In this document: positions 26,826 through 35,046 of the stretch, one piece after another
Layout of the letters: the number at the start of each line of letters is the position of its first letter
Numbering within the stretch: position 1 is the first letter of the stretch
Assembly (NCBI GenBank): GCA_963763305.1
Contig: CAVXNP010000001.1
Span: 1,364,001-1,428,000, forward strand
DNA length: 64,000 nt
Direction of reading: 5' to 3'
DNA from: CAVXNP01 sp963763305
GTDB taxonomy: Bacteria; Pseudomonadota; Gammaproteobacteria; Xanthomonadales; Rhodanobacteraceae
Position numbers and translations under genes: made by a program
The notes under the pieces: generated by a model
Databases searched by the model: none
The model's input: the letters and a program-made list of their open reading frames with translations, nothing else
What the model was told of the DNA's origin: nothing

Positions 26826-27111
26826 TTACTGACCGGCCGCAGCCAGGTTGGCCAGCAGCGGGTTGGCCACGGCGAAGTACATCGCCAGCGCCACGCCGAT
26901 CAGGAACGCCGCGTCGATCAGGCCGGCCAGCAGGAACATGCGGCCCTGCAGCAGCGGCACCAGCTCCGGCTGGCGGGCAGCGGCTTCAAGGAACTTCGAA
27001 CCCATGATGCCGATACCGATACAGGCGCCAAGGGCACCCAGACCGATGATCAGGCCGAGCGCGATGGCCGTCAGGCCCTGGACTTGAGCAATGTGAGCGA
27101 CGTAGTTCCAC
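26826..27111 (-). pseudogene. atpE: ATP synthase Fo subunit c, start shifted by one extra base
   Basis: The frame ending at TAA 26826 reads Y-V-A-H-I-A-Q-V-Q-G-L-T-A-I-A-L, then the polar loop A-R-Q-P-E-L, then L-A-G-L-I-D-A-A-F-L-I-G with the proton-carrying Asp: a clear c subunit. That frame has no normal start codon. A GTG at 27111 with GGAG seven bases ahead begins V-E in the other frame; deleting one C at 27105 joins them as M-E-Y-V-A-H, giving 94 residues. The Asp site without extra polar ligands suggests protons and not sodium. It is too short and broken to appear as a simple open frame, and was found by reading the strand. Confidence 0.9.
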
Positions 27112-27162
27112 GGTGGTCTCCTAATTAAACGCAGATGTTCAGTGAGTTGAAGGTTGAAGCGA

Positions 27163-27966
27163 TCAATGGTGGTCGTGCGCCATCGAGATGTAAACGACGG
27201 TCAGGACCATGAAGATGAAGGCCTGGATCGAAATGATCAGGATATGGAACAGACCCCAGACGGTGTAGCCCACGATGCCCAGGCCGTACAGCGCCCAGCT
27301 TCCGGCGCTGAACAGGCCAGCGATGAGCATGAACACCAGCTCACCGGCGTACATGTTGCCGAACAGTCGCATCGCCAGGCTGACCGGCTTGGACAGCAGC
27401 TCGACCATGTTCAGCGCGAAGTTCGGAATCCACAGCAGCGGATGCTTGCCGAACGGGGCGGTGAACAGCTCGTTCATGAAGCCGCCGAAGCCTTTGGCCT
27501 TGAAACTGTAGAAGATCACCAGCACCAGCACGGTCAGCGACATGGCGAAGGTCAGGCTCAGGTCGGCGGTGGGCACTGCACGGAAATGCTCGATGCCGAA
27601 CTTGGACGTGATCCAGGGCAGCAGATCCACCGGCAGCAGGTCCATCGCGTTCATCAGGAACACCCAGACGAACACGGTCAGCGCGAGCGGACCGAGTATC
27701 CGGCGATCACCGTGGAACACGTCCTTGACCTGGCCGTCGACGAACTCCAGCACGATCTCCACGAACGCCTGGCCCTTGCCCGGCACACCGGCGGTGGCCT
27801 TGCGCGCCTTCAGCCAGAACCACAGGCTGAACATCACGCCCAGCACCAGCGACACGGTGATGGAGTCGACGTGCACCGACCAGAAATCACCATCGCGCGT
27901 GGACTGCAGGAAGTGCAGATGGTGCGAGATGTATTCGGTAAGACCGCCGTGCGGCTCGCTTGCCAT
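27163..27966 (-). CDS. atpB: ATP synthase Fo subunit a
   Basis: A 267-residue membrane subunit with five to six helices. The essential Arg is in S-L-A-M-R-L-F-G-N-M-Y-A-G-E (about residue 205), and the last helices contain I-Q-A-F-I-F-M-V-L-T-V-V-Y-I. With the c ring it forms the proton path. It ends A-H-D-H-H. It starts 3 bases after atpI stops. Confidence 0.97.
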   Translation of the reverse strand: MASEPHGGLTEYISHHLHFLQSTRDGDFWSVHVDSITVSLVLGVMFSLWFWLKARKATAGVPGKGQAFVEIVLEFVDGQVKDVFHGDRRILGPLALTVFVWVFLMNAMDLLPVDLLPWITSKFGIEHFRAVPTADLSLTFAMSLTVLVLVIFYSFKAKGFGGFMNELFTAPFGKHPLLWIPNFALNMVELLSKPVSLAMRLFGNMYAGELVFMLIAGLFSAGSWALYGLGIVGYTVWGLFHILIISIQAFIFMVLTVVYISMAHDHH

Positions 27967-27969
27967 ATT

Positions 27970-28335
27970 TCAACCCTTGAATCTGAATGCCAGCAGATTG
28001 ACCGCGTAGGCAGCCATCAACCCCGCGATGGCGGCCAATGGCGGCAACTTCATTTGAGCGAGGATCATGACCATCCCCCCGATGATCACGACCCACTTGA
28101 GCATCATGCCCGTCATCAGACGGCCCAGCGCCATGCCCGCCCCGTACCATCCGGCGAAGGCCCGCGCGGAAAACAGCGCGTTGCCCAGCGCCACAATCAG
28201 GGCGCCCGCAGTGGCCGCCATTGCTTCGCGGACCCCCTGCACCAGGAAAACGAGGCCTGCGAGCGCTGCCACGGCGAGCTGCCACATCACGATGCGCAGC
28301 GCCAGACGTCGACCGGAGGCAAGACTATTGAGCAC
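27970..28335 (-). CDS. atpI: ATP synthase subunit I
   Basis: A small membrane protein of 121 residues from GTG 28335 (M-L-N-S-L-A-S-G-R-R), with four hydrophobic helices. This family helps assemble the c ring and takes part in magnesium transport in some bacteria. GGGAG lies 6 bases before GTG 28335; an ATG at 28368 with AGAGGG ahead would add 11 residues and cannot be excluded. It heads the atp operon, with the promoter probably in 28370-28520. Confidence 0.85.
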   Translation of the reverse strand: MLNSLASGRRLALRIVMWQLAVAALAGLVFLVQGVREAMAATAGALIVALGNALFSARAFAGWYGAGMALGRLMTGMMLKWVVIIGGMVMILAQMKLPPLAAIAGLMAAYAVNLLAFRFKG

Positions 28336-28524
28336 GTGAGACTCCCGCGCGGCTTCGCATAAGGTCACCCTCTGCAGCTACGGGTCACGATCCAATCCGG
28401 AAAAGTATATCAGCGACGTGTTTGCAGCGACAAGCAAAAAGGGGTGCGACATCTTGTCCATTCTGCGCGTGCGGTTCAGATCCTGTGCCAGTGGCGGGGC
28501 ACGCCTCCGGCGGCCACAAAAGAT

Positions 28525-28552
28525 GAGGGGCCGGATCGAAATCCGGCCCCTC
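28525..28552 (-). terminator. Intrinsic terminator after phasin gene
   Basis: GAGGGGCCGGAT (28525-28536) and its exact complement (28541-28552) form a 12-bp stem with tetraloop CGAA. On the minus strand it is followed by ATCTTTTGTG. It lies 35 bases past the phasin stop and isolates it from the atp operon. Confidence 0.85.
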
Positions 28553-28587
28553 GGCATCACGGCGGGGAGTCCTGATGCTTGGAACGC

Positions 28588-28968
28588 TTACTTGGCAGCG
28601 GCCTTCTTGGCAGCGGCCGGGGCCACCGCTTCGTTGGCAGCCTGCTGGTCCTGCGCCAGGGCGACCAGCGACTCGGCCACCTTCTGGTTCAGCGCGACCA
28701 CGTCGCGGGTCAGCGAAGCGGCCTGCTCGGCGCCTTCGCGACTCAGCGCCACGCCCTTCTCCCACACGCCACGGAAGCTGTCCGCGTCGCGCGCCTCGGA
28801 GGCGACGGTGAAGAACTCGGTGGCAGTGCGGGTCTGCTGCTCCAGCGCACCCAACTGCAGGGTAGCCAGCTGTTCCATGCCCTTGAGCATCGCCGCCTGC
28901 GCCTTGAAGGCGTTGTCGGTGAACTGCTTGGCGTAGGCAAAAACCTGGTTGTTCGTCTGCTGCGTCAT
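28588..28968 (-). CDS. Phasin family protein (polyhydroxyalkanoate granule)
   Basis: A 126-residue helical protein without a signal peptide. The start (N-N-Q-V-F-A-Y-A-K-Q-F-T-D-N-A-F-K-A-Q), the central amphipathic helix and the Ala/Lys-rich tail (A-A-A-K-K-A-A-A-K) fit phasins that coat polyhydroxyalkanoate granules. No PHA synthase gene lies nearby. GAGG precedes ATG 28968. It is a single-gene unit with its own promoter and terminator. Confidence 0.82.
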   Translation of the reverse strand: MTQQTNNQVFAYAKQFTDNAFKAQAAMLKGMEQLATLQLGALEQQTRTATEFFTVASEARDADSFRGVWEKGVALSREGAEQAASLTRDVVALNQKVAESLVALAQDQQAANEAVAPAAAKKAAAK

Positions 28969-29004
28969 GGCTTGAACCTCACAGAGGATCGGGGGAGTGG
29001 AACA

Positions 29005-29033
29005 AGCCTAGCAAACGTTTTTGTGCAGCGCAA
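29005..29033 (-). promoter_or_regulatory. Likely sigma-70 promoter of the phasin gene
   Basis: On the minus strand TTGCGC and TAGGCT are separated by exactly 17 bases, in one of the most AT-rich stretches of the window. This would start transcription about 30 bases before the phasin ATG. The -10 is far from consensus, so confidence is limited. Confidence 0.45.
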
Positions 29034-29061
29034 TATATTTTTGCGTGTAGACGGGACGCTA

Positions 29062-29080
29062 TTTTGCAATCCTTTTGCAA
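29062..29080. promoter_or_regulatory. Direct repeat TTTTGCAA-TCC-TTTTGCAA
   Basis: Two identical 8-mers repeat with an 11-base period (one helical turn) about 30-50 bases upstream of the likely phasin promoter. TGC-rich sites are known targets of PhaR-type regulators of phasin genes, so this is a candidate operator; the link to PhaR is inference. Confidence 0.4.
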
Positions 29081-29119
29081 ACAATGATTTAAGTATAGAT
29101 CTGCGTGTTGCGCGGCGCG

Positions 29120-29482
29120 TCAAAAGCTCTCCCGGCTGCAACTGGCCCCGGAGGTGCAGGTCTCGTGCACCACCACCTTGGCCAGCCCGGGCAGGCGTGG
29201 ATCCAGCCGACGGAAGATCCAGCGCGCCAGCTGCTCGCTGGTGGGATTTTCCAGGCCTTCGATGTCGTTGAGATAGTGGTGGTCGAGCTGCTCGTACAGC
29301 GGCGCGAAGGCAGCTTTCAACTCGGCGAAGTCCATCACCCAGCCCAGCTGCGGATCCAGCTCGCCGCCAACGTGGATCTCGATCCGGAACGAATGCCCGT
29401 GCAAGCGCGAGCACTTGTGGCCCGGCGGCACGTGGGGAAGACGATGGGCCGCCTCGAGCTGGAAGGTCTTGAAGATGTGCAT
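29120..29482 (-). CDS. queD: 6-carboxy-5,6,7,8-tetrahydropterin synthase
   Basis: A 120-residue QueD/PTPS enzyme. The zinc ligands are in A-A-H-R-L (His13) and L-H-G-H-S-F (two His), the catalytic Cys in G-H-K-C-S-R, the L-D-H-H-Y-L-N block holds the catalytic Asp-His, and V-V-V-H-E-T holds the Glu that grips the pterin. It makes the second intermediate of queuosine and other 7-deazaguanines from dihydroneopterin triphosphate. The other que genes are not in the window. ATG 29482 is the family start. Confidence 0.94.
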   Translation of the reverse strand: MHIFKTFQLEAAHRLPHVPPGHKCSRLHGHSFRIEIHVGGELDPQLGWVMDFAELKAAFAPLYEQLDHHYLNDIEGLENPTSEQLARWIFRRLDPRLPGLAKVVVHETCTSGASCSRESF

Positions 29483-29533
29483 GGCGCCATTCTAGCGCCG
29501 GCGATCGCGGCGACATGGAAGAGGACAGAGGAC

Positions 29534-29552
29534 AGAAAACGGCCGAAGGCCG
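29534..29552 (-). terminator. Terminator of tRNA-Met
   Basis: On the minus strand CGGCC-TTC-GGCCG is followed directly by TTTTC, 16 bases after the CCA end of the tRNA gene. Short stem but correctly placed. Confidence 0.6.
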
Positions 29553-29568
29553 GAGTGCGGCGGCACGG

Positions 29569-29645
29569 TGGTGGCTATGGGTGGACTCGAACCACCGACC
29601 CCAGCATTATGAGTGCTGTGCTCTAACCGGCTGAGCTACATAGCC
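29569..29645 (-). tRNA. tRNA-Met (anticodon CAT, elongator)
   Basis: The minus strand folds into a full cloverleaf of 77 bases including encoded CCA: acceptor GGCTATG with CATAGCC, D-arm with AGCTCAGCCGGTTAGAGC, anticodon stem CAGCA/TGCTG around CTCATAA, and T-arm with GGTTCGAATCC. The anticodon is CAT. The first acceptor pair is G-C, as expected for the elongator; the initiator has an unpaired first base and three GC pairs in the anticodon stem, which are lacking here. Confidence 0.95.
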
Positions 29646-29799
29646 TTGGCGCCGCCGCCGGGTCGAGGGTGACCCGGACGGAGCCCGGCAGTGTAATGGC
29701 CTGGCGCAACCGGTTCAAGCACCGGCTTGCCGCTGCGCGACGCGCTGTGCTTGAATCGGACTGCGGCCCGCCCCGGGCGTGCCGGCCGTAGGAGGCAGC

Positions 29800-30366
29800 A
29801 TGATTGACGTAGATGGGTACCGACCGAACGTGGGCATCGTGCTGCTCAATGCCGATGGCCAGTTGTTCTGGGCGCGCCGGGTCAATCGTGATGGCTGGCA
29901 ATTTCCCCAGGGCGGCATGCGCAGCGACGAAACGCCGCTGGAGGCGATGTATCGCGAACTGCAGGAAGAGACCGGGCTGGCCCCCGAACACGTCGAAGTG
30001 ATCGCCGCCACCCGGGGCTGGCTACGTTATCGCCTGCCCACGCGCTACGTCCGCCAGCACCAGCGACCGACCTGTATCGGCCAGAAGCAGGTCTGGTTCC
30101 TGCTCAAGCTGGTCGGTGGCGAAGACGCCCTGCAGCTGGACGCCAACGAAAAGCCCGAGTTCGACCTGTGGCGCTGGGTCGACTTCTGGTACCCCGCAGC
30201 CCACGTGGTGAACTTCAAGCGACAGGTCTACGAGCGCGCACTGCGCCAGTTCGCGCCGATGGTCGAGCGCCTGCTCAGTGTCCAGCTGGGCGACCTGCCG
30301 CGCAGGACGCCCACCGACGCGGACGCGCCTTGCGGCGATCATCCGGGCGCGGTCCAGCGCGCCTGA
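29800..30366 (+). CDS. rppH: RNA pyrophosphohydrolase
   Basis: A 188-residue Nudix enzyme. M-I-D-V-D-G-Y-R-P-N-V-G-I-V-L is the family start; the Nudix box runs G-G-M-R-S-D-E-T-P-L-E-A then R-E-L-Q-E-E-T-G-L (about residues 38-60). RppH removes pyrophosphate from 5' ends of mRNA to trigger decay. GGAGG sits 5 bases before ATG 29800. The tail after residue 160 is a little longer than E. coli RppH. Confidence 0.95.
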   Translation: MIDVDGYRPNVGIVLLNADGQLFWARRVNRDGWQFPQGGMRSDETPLEAMYRELQEETGLAPEHVEVIAATRGWLRYRLPTRYVRQHQRPTCIGQKQVWFLLKLVGGEDALQLDANEKPEFDLWRWVDFWYPAAHVVNFKRQVYERALRQFAPMVERLLSVQLGDLPRRTPTDADAPCGDHPGAVQRA

Positions 30367-30405
30367 AAGCCCGCGCCGCTCACTGCGGCGCCGGCGCAGA
30401 TGTCC

Positions 30406-30843
30406 TCAGGCAGGCACGCCGTCTTCGAGGTCGTCTGGCTCGCCGCCCTGATCCGGTGCGGGCAGCTCGCGCGCCGCCTGTTCGGCCTGGTGGGTGATGC
30501 GTCCATCCACCTGCGCGCCGGCGGCCATTTCCAGGGTGCAGTAGTGCACGTCGCCGACGACCCGCGCACCGGCGGCCAGCTCCAGCCGTTCGCTGACGTG
30601 GATGTCGCCCTCGACCCGTCCATTGATGACCGCGTGGGGAACGTGGATCTCGCCTTGCACCTTGCCGTGCTCGCTGAGCGTGAACACCGCGTCGGCCCCC
30701 TGGCCGATCACCGCGCCCTCGATGCGCCCGTCCAGATGCAGTGCGCCACTGAAATGCATGTCGCCGCGGACTACCGTGCCAGCGGCAATCAGGCTGGTGT
30801 CGTTGCTTGGGTTGTGACGTTCGTTGCGTTTACGGCTGAGCAT
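30406..30843 (-). CDS. Bactofilin
   Basis: A 145-residue polymer-forming cytoskeletal protein. After a short polar head, residues about 22-110 form repeated beta turns: G-T-V-V-R-G-D-M-H-F-S-G-A-L-H-L-D-G-R-I then E-G-A-V-I, V-Q-G-E-I-H-V, V-E-G-D-I-H-V and V-V-G-D-V-H-Y. The acidic tail is disordered. Bactofilins assemble filaments on the inner membrane and recruit cell-wall enzymes. It lies 24 bases after a membrane coiled-coil gene that may anchor or partner it. Confidence 0.9.
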   Translation of the reverse strand: MLSRKRNERHNPSNDTSLIAAGTVVRGDMHFSGALHLDGRIEGAVIGQGADAVFTLSEHGKVQGEIHVPHAVINGRVEGDIHVSERLELAAGARVVGDVHYCTLEMAAGAQVDGRITHQAEQAARELPAPDQGGEPDDLEDGVPA

Positions 30844-30867
30844 GGGGATTCCCCGCAATATTTGGTT

Positions 30868-31608
30868 TCATGAGGCCGGCGCCGGCTTGAGCTTGCCTGC
30901 CAGCGCGTCGTTCCAGGCCACCGTGCGATCGACCGGCGCGCCGCCGTCAGCCTGCACGTGGATGCGCAGCCGGGTCGGATGGAAATCCGCCGGCAGCACG
31001 AAGGTCAGCTGCAGCTGCTGGAAATACTTGAATCGGAAAGGCACGCCATCCTTCTGCACATCGTCGCCCAGCGCGGGCCATTCGAGCTGCACCACCTTGT
31101 CTGCGCGCAGACCGTCCACCGCCAGGGTCACCCGGCCGACCACGCTGCCGCCCCGCTTGACGTTCTGGGTCAGGCTCACGCCCAGGTTCCAGCCGCGCGA
31201 GCCGGCGACCGGCTTCAGGCTGACTTCCTGCACCTTCAGCCCCTGCCGCTGCGCATCGCCACCGACCAGCCGGGAGTAGAAGCCCAGGTCCGCGCGCAAG
31301 CCGCTGATCTCCTCCTCCCGCTCGGCCAGCGTGCCCCGCAGGGAAGCTGTGGCGATATCGCTGACTTGCTTGGCGCGCTGCAGATTGGCCACTTGCTGCC
31401 GCAAGTCCTCCAGCTGCGCGCGCGACGCCTTGGCATGGCCCGTGCCGCTCAACGCCGGGACCGAAGGCGAGCCCACCATCCAGGCCACGGCCATCCCGGT
31501 CAGCAGCAGGCTCGCCACCCAGCCGAGCACCAGCCACAGCCGCCACCGGCCCGGGCCGGTGTCGTCGCGCGTACGCACCACATAGCGCGGCGGCGGTCGT
31601 GAAGCCAT
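30868..31608 (-). CDS. DUF6776-like membrane coiled-coil protein
   Basis: A 246-residue protein with an N-terminal cytoplasmic basic segment, one membrane helix (about residues 28-48), then a coiled coil (A-Q-L-E-D-L-R-Q-Q-V-A-N-L-Q-R-A and onward to about 110) and a periplasmic beta domain. The architecture and its place between erpA and a bactofilin gene recall DUF6776 proteins of Xanthomonadales. It may link bactofilin filaments to the periplasm, but this rests on position only. ATG 31608 was chosen as the first Met before the membrane segment; the longer frame is not conserved-looking. Confidence 0.65.
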   Translation of the reverse strand: MASRPPPRYVVRTRDDTGPGRWRLWLVLGWVASLLLTGMAVAWMVGSPSVPALSGTGHAKASRAQLEDLRQQVANLQRAKQVSDIATASLRGTLAEREEEISGLRADLGFYSRLVGGDAQRQGLKVQEVSLKPVAGSRGWNLGVSLTQNVKRGGSVVGRVTLAVDGLRADKVVQLEWPALGDDVQKDGVPFRFKYFQQLQLTFVLPADFHPTRLRIHVQADGGAPVDRTVAWNDALAGKLKPAPAS

Positions 31609-31789
31609 GGCATCGTTCCGAAAAGAAACGGTATAGCCCGCGCGTGAGGAGACCGTCAAGGAACGAACGCACGCTTGCGCGCAGCAGCTTCGGTCATGCC
31701 GACCCGGCCACCTCGGCGCTGGTCGACGCGACCGGGCGAGCGGCCCTGCTATCCTTGCCTCTGTCTGCTCGCAGCCCCATATGTGCCGC

Positions 31790-32158
31790 ATGGAAACCAT
31801 CGTTTCGATTCCCGACTACCGCAGCAGCGGTGCGCCACTCGTGTTCACCGAGGCAGCTGCGCACAAGGTGCGCGAACTTATCACCGAGGAAGGCAACCCG
31901 GGGCTGATGCTGCGCGTGTACATCAGCGGTGGCGGCTGTTCCGGCTTCCAGTATGGCTTCACCTTCGACGAGGCGCAGGCCGAGGACGACCTGGCGATCG
32001 ATCGCGAAGGGGTCACCCTGCTGTGCGACCCGCTGTCGCTGCAGTACCTGACCGGGGCGGAGATCGACTACTCCGAAAGCCTCAGCGGTTCGCAATTCGT
32101 GATCCGCAACCCGAATGCCAAGACCACGTGCGGCTGCGGCTCGTCGTTCTCCACCTGA
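31790..32158 (+). CDS. erpA: Iron-sulfur cluster insertion protein ErpA
   Basis: A 122-residue A-type carrier. Three Cys ligands are visible: one in G-G-G-C-S-G-F-Q-Y and two in the C-terminal C-G-C-G-S-S-F. It passes [4Fe-4S] clusters to targets such as IspG/IspH. An upstream in-frame ATG at 31781 would add three residues. It is divergent from the DUF6776-like gene and 13 bases upstream of nudC. Confidence 0.95.
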   Translation: METIVSIPDYRSSGAPLVFTEAAAHKVRELITEEGNPGLMLRVYISGGGCSGFQYGFTFDEAQAEDDLAIDREGVTLLCDPLSLQYLTGAEIDYSESLSGSQFVIRNPNAKTTCGCGSSFST

Positions 32159-32171
32159 ACCGGTTGCCGTG

Positions 32172-33120
32172 ATGGCCTCGCAGACGCACACCTTCGCCGG
32201 ATTGAGCCTGGTCCTGGACCGGCTGTCCGAGCGACGCGACCAGACCGACTGGGTCGATGCGCAACGCAACTCGGGACAGGCCCGCTACCTGGTGCTCGAC
32301 CCATCCGGAGAGACCTGGCTGCTGCCGGACAGCTGACGCGCTGTGCTGGCTCGATCCGGGCGCATGCTCCACCCACTTCGACAGACTGCAGGCGACCCTG
32401 CTCGGCGTCGCCGACGGCCGGCCGTACTTCCTGCTGGCCGCGGAGCAGCCGCTGGAACGACTGGACGCGGTGCCGGGTGCGCGCCGGATCGGATTGCGCG
32501 AAGCCGGTCGCCGGCTCGACGCCACCGAAGCGGGACTGTTCGCCTACGCCAAGGGCCTGGCGCATTGGCAACGGGAGACCCGCTATTGCGCCCGCTGCGG
32601 ATCGGCGCTCCGGCTGCTGGCCTCGGGCCACCGCGCGCAATGCACCAGCCCGGCTTGTGCGCGCCTGCACTTCCCGCGGACCGACGCGGCGATCATCGTG
32701 ATCGTCGAGCACGACGGCGCCTGCCTGCTCGGCCGCCAGGCGGGCTGGCCGGCAGGACGCTGGTCCACCCTGGCCGGCTTCGTCGAACCAGGCGAGTCGC
32801 TGGAAGACGCGGTGCGTCGCGAGGTGGCGGAGGAATCGGGGGTGCAGGTGGACCAGGTGCACTATCACTCGTCGCAGCCCTGGCCGCTGCCGGCCTCGCT
32901 GATGGTCGGCTTTACCGCCACGGCGCACTCGCGCGAGATCTGCCTGCGTGACGGTGAGCTGGAGGAAGCGGGCTGGTTCACGCCGCAGGCGATCGCCGCG
33001 GGGCTGGCCGATGGCAGCTTCGCCACCCCGACACCGCTGTCGGTGTCCTACCACCTGCTGGCGCACTGGCTGCGGGAACGCGCCGGGATGGATCTGGACC
33101 GGCTGGTCGAAGCCGGCTGA
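32172..33120 (+). pseudogene. nudC: NAD+ diphosphatase NudC, frame interrupted by one extra base
   Basis: From ATG 32172 (M-A-S-Q-T-H-T-F-A-G) the frame runs 54 codons and stops at 32334-32336. The other frame continues with A-D-A-L-C-W-L-D. Removing A at 32331 joins W-L-L-P-D to A-D-A-L and gives 315 residues. The body has a four-Cys zinc ribbon (C-A-R-C and C-T-S-P-A-C), the Nudix box G-F-V-E-P-G-E-S-L-E with R-E-V-A-E-E-S-G, and the NudC motif S-Q-P-W-P-L-P. NudC cleaves NAD(H) and removes NAD caps from RNA. All functional motifs are intact, so an error in the sequence is likelier than a pseudogene. Confidence 0.9.
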
Positions 33121-33186
33121 AGTTTCGGTCGCACCGGCCGCGGCAGCTGCTTACAATCGGCCCCACCCCCGCAATCACACGCATCC

Positions 33187-34056
33187 ATGGCCGTTCGCCT
33201 GCTCGCCACCCTTCTTGCCCTGGGCTTGCTGCATCTTTTGCCGCAACTGGCCCAGTGGCGGCATGACAGCGTGTTCCGGCGCTGGGTGCGCCAGCTGGAT
33301 GATGTCGGCGGTGCCGCCCGGGTATGGCTGGCATTGCTGCCGCCGACCCTGTTGTGCCTGCTTTTGACCGGACTGGTGGCAAGCATGCCGATGGGCGAGC
33401 TCGGTCGCCTGCTGCTGTCGCTGGCGGTGCTGCTCTACGCGCTCGGCCCGCGAGAGTTCGAAGCGGATCTGGAGGCGATCCTGAGTGCCTCCGACCCGAT
33501 CGCCCGGGACGCGGCGGCACAGGCGCTGCACGAGGCTGGCAAGCCGGTCGCCTGGAACGCCCACGCGCTGGGCGAGGCGATCGCCCTGGCGGCGCTGCGC
33601 CGGCGCTTCGGCGTGCTGCTGTGGTTCTTCCTGCTGGGACCGGCCGGGGCGCTGCTGTACCGGCTGGCGCAGGGGCTCGGTCGCGACGACACGCTGGAGC
33701 TCGAGGGCGACAGCCGGTTGCATGCGCGCCATGTCGCCAACGCGATGGACTGGCTGCCGGCCCAGGCACTGGTTCTCACGCTGGCCCTGATCGGGCACTG
33801 GGAAGCGGTGATGAACGCATGGCGCGACTGGCACCGCAGCGCCACCAGCAACAGCTGGTTCACCCGCGGCCCGGGCTTCCTGGCCAGCGCGGCGTGCGCC
33901 GACATCGCCAGCGAGATCGAGGCCGGAGACGGCTACGCCGAGGAGACCAGCGACCCGCTGCTGGAGCTGGTTCGCATGCGCAGCGCGTTGCTGCGCGCGT
34001 TGCTGGCATGGCTCAGCGTGGTGGCGCTGGTGGTCCTGGCCGGCTGGCTGCACTGA
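33187..34056 (+). CDS. ampE: AmpE-like inner membrane protein
   Basis: A 289-residue membrane protein with about four helices (residues 3-20, 45-65, 72-88 and a final helix at 265-287, plus one near 140-158). Blocks such as F-W-F-F-L-L-G-P-A-G-A-L-L-Y-R and W-L-P-A-Q-A-L-V-L-T-L-A resemble AmpE/CobD-related proteins. AmpE belongs to the ampDE system that modulates beta-lactamase induction, but no ampD is adjacent here. It lies 66 bases after nudC. Confidence 0.8.
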   Translation: MAVRLLATLLALGLLHLLPQLAQWRHDSVFRRWVRQLDDVGGAARVWLALLPPTLLCLLLTGLVASMPMGELGRLLLSLAVLLYALGPREFEADLEAILSASDPIARDAAAQALHEAGKPVAWNAHALGEAIALAALRRRFGVLLWFFLLGPAGALLYRLAQGLGRDDTLELEGDSRLHARHVANAMDWLPAQALVLTLALIGHWEAVMNAWRDWHRSATSNSWFTRGPGFLASAACADIASEIEAGDGYAEETSDPLLELVRMRSALLRALLAWLSVVALVVLAGWLH

Positions 34057-34086
34057 GCCCGGCCTGCCGCGGTATCGACGCACCGC

Positions 34087-35046
34087 TCACCAGGGCAACG
34101 CGTCCAGGTCGACATTGCCTCCGGTCAGCACCAGACCGAGCCGCTGCCCGGCATAGCGCTCGCGCGTCTTGAGCACCGCCGCCAGCACGGTGGCGCTGGA
34201 GATCTCCACCACCACCTTGAGCTCCTGCCACAGCAACCGCATGGCCGCGACGCACTCGGCATCGCTGACCGTGGTGATCGCTTGGACATGCTCGCGCAGG
34301 GCCTGGAAGTTGGGCACCCCCAGGGTGCCGCGCAAACCGTCGCACAGGGTATCGGGCACGAACCGGGTGATCCGTTGTCCGGCCACCAGTGAACGCGCCG
34401 CCTCGTCGGCACCCGCCGGCTCGGCCCCGTGGATGACCAGCTGCGGCCGCAGTCCGTGCGCGGCAATGGCGACGCCGGCAATCAGCCCGCCGCCGCCGAC
34501 CGGGGTGATCAGGGCATCCAGTGGGCCGGCCTGCCGCAACAGTTCCAGAGCCACCGTGCCCTGGCCGGCCATCACCCGGCGATCGGCGTACGGGTGCACC
34601 AGTACCGCGCCGGTCTGGCGCTGCACCTGAGCGGCCATCTCCTCGCGCGCGGCGATGGTCGGGGCACAGCGATGCAGGATCGCGCCCGCGCGGATGATCG
34701 CGTCCAGCTTGGCCTGCACCGCCCCTTCGGGCACCACCACGTGGGCCGGTATGCCCCGGGTGGCGGCCGCCAGCGCCAGTGCGGTGCCGTGATTGCCGGA
34801 GGAATGGGTGACCACGCCGCGCGCGGCCTCGGCCGCTTCCAGCGACCACACCGCATTGCACGCGCCACGAAACTTGAAGGCGCCGCCGCGCTGCAGGTTC
34901 TCGCACTTGAAGTACAGGCGGGCCCCGCTCAGCGCATCCAGTGCCGGACTGCACAGCACCGGCGTGACCGTGGCGTGCGGAGCGATCCGCGCCGCGGCAT
35001 CGTGGATGTCGTCCAGCGTCGGCAGTTCCGTCGCAGGTGCATTCAT
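34087..35046 (-). CDS. PLP-dependent threonine/serine dehydratase or racemase
   Basis: A 319-residue fold-type II PLP enzyme. K-C-E-N-L-Q-R-G-G-A-F-K-F-R-G-A contains the Schiff-base Lys; S-S-G-N-H-G and G-G-G-G-L-I-A-G are the phosphate-binding loops; the C-terminal G-L-V-L-T-G-G-N-V-D is typical of serine racemase / short catabolic threonine dehydratases. It lacks the regulatory ACT-like domain of biosynthetic IlvA. Its start overlaps the epimerase stop by 4 bases, so the two form an operon despite unrelated chemistry. Confidence 0.87.
   Translation of the reverse strand: MNAPATELPTLDDIHDAAARIAPHATVTPVLCSPALDALSGARLYFKCENLQRGGAFKFRGACNAVWSLEAAEAARGVVTHSSGNHGTALALAAATRGIPAHVVVPEGAVQAKLDAIIRAGAILHRCAPTIAAREEMAAQVQRQTGAVLVHPYADRRVMAGQGTVALELLRQAGPLDALITPVGGGGLIAGVAIAAHGLRPQLVIHGAEPAGADEAARSLVAGQRITRFVPDTLCDGLRGTLGVPNFQALREHVQAITTVSDAECVAAMRLLWQELKVVVEISSATVLAAVLKTRERYAGQRLGLVLTGGNVDLDALPW

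Noticed and set aside
26826..27111. ATT as a real start codon of atpE
   Set aside because: ATT initiation is very rare, while a GTG with good ribosome site is two codons ahead in the shifted frame, and six similar single-base breaks exist nearby.
29658..29677. Hairpin CCGGGTC-GAGGGT-GACCCGG between tRNA-Met and rppH as a terminator
   Set aside because: It has no T-run and no transcript ending there; it lies upstream of both divergent units.
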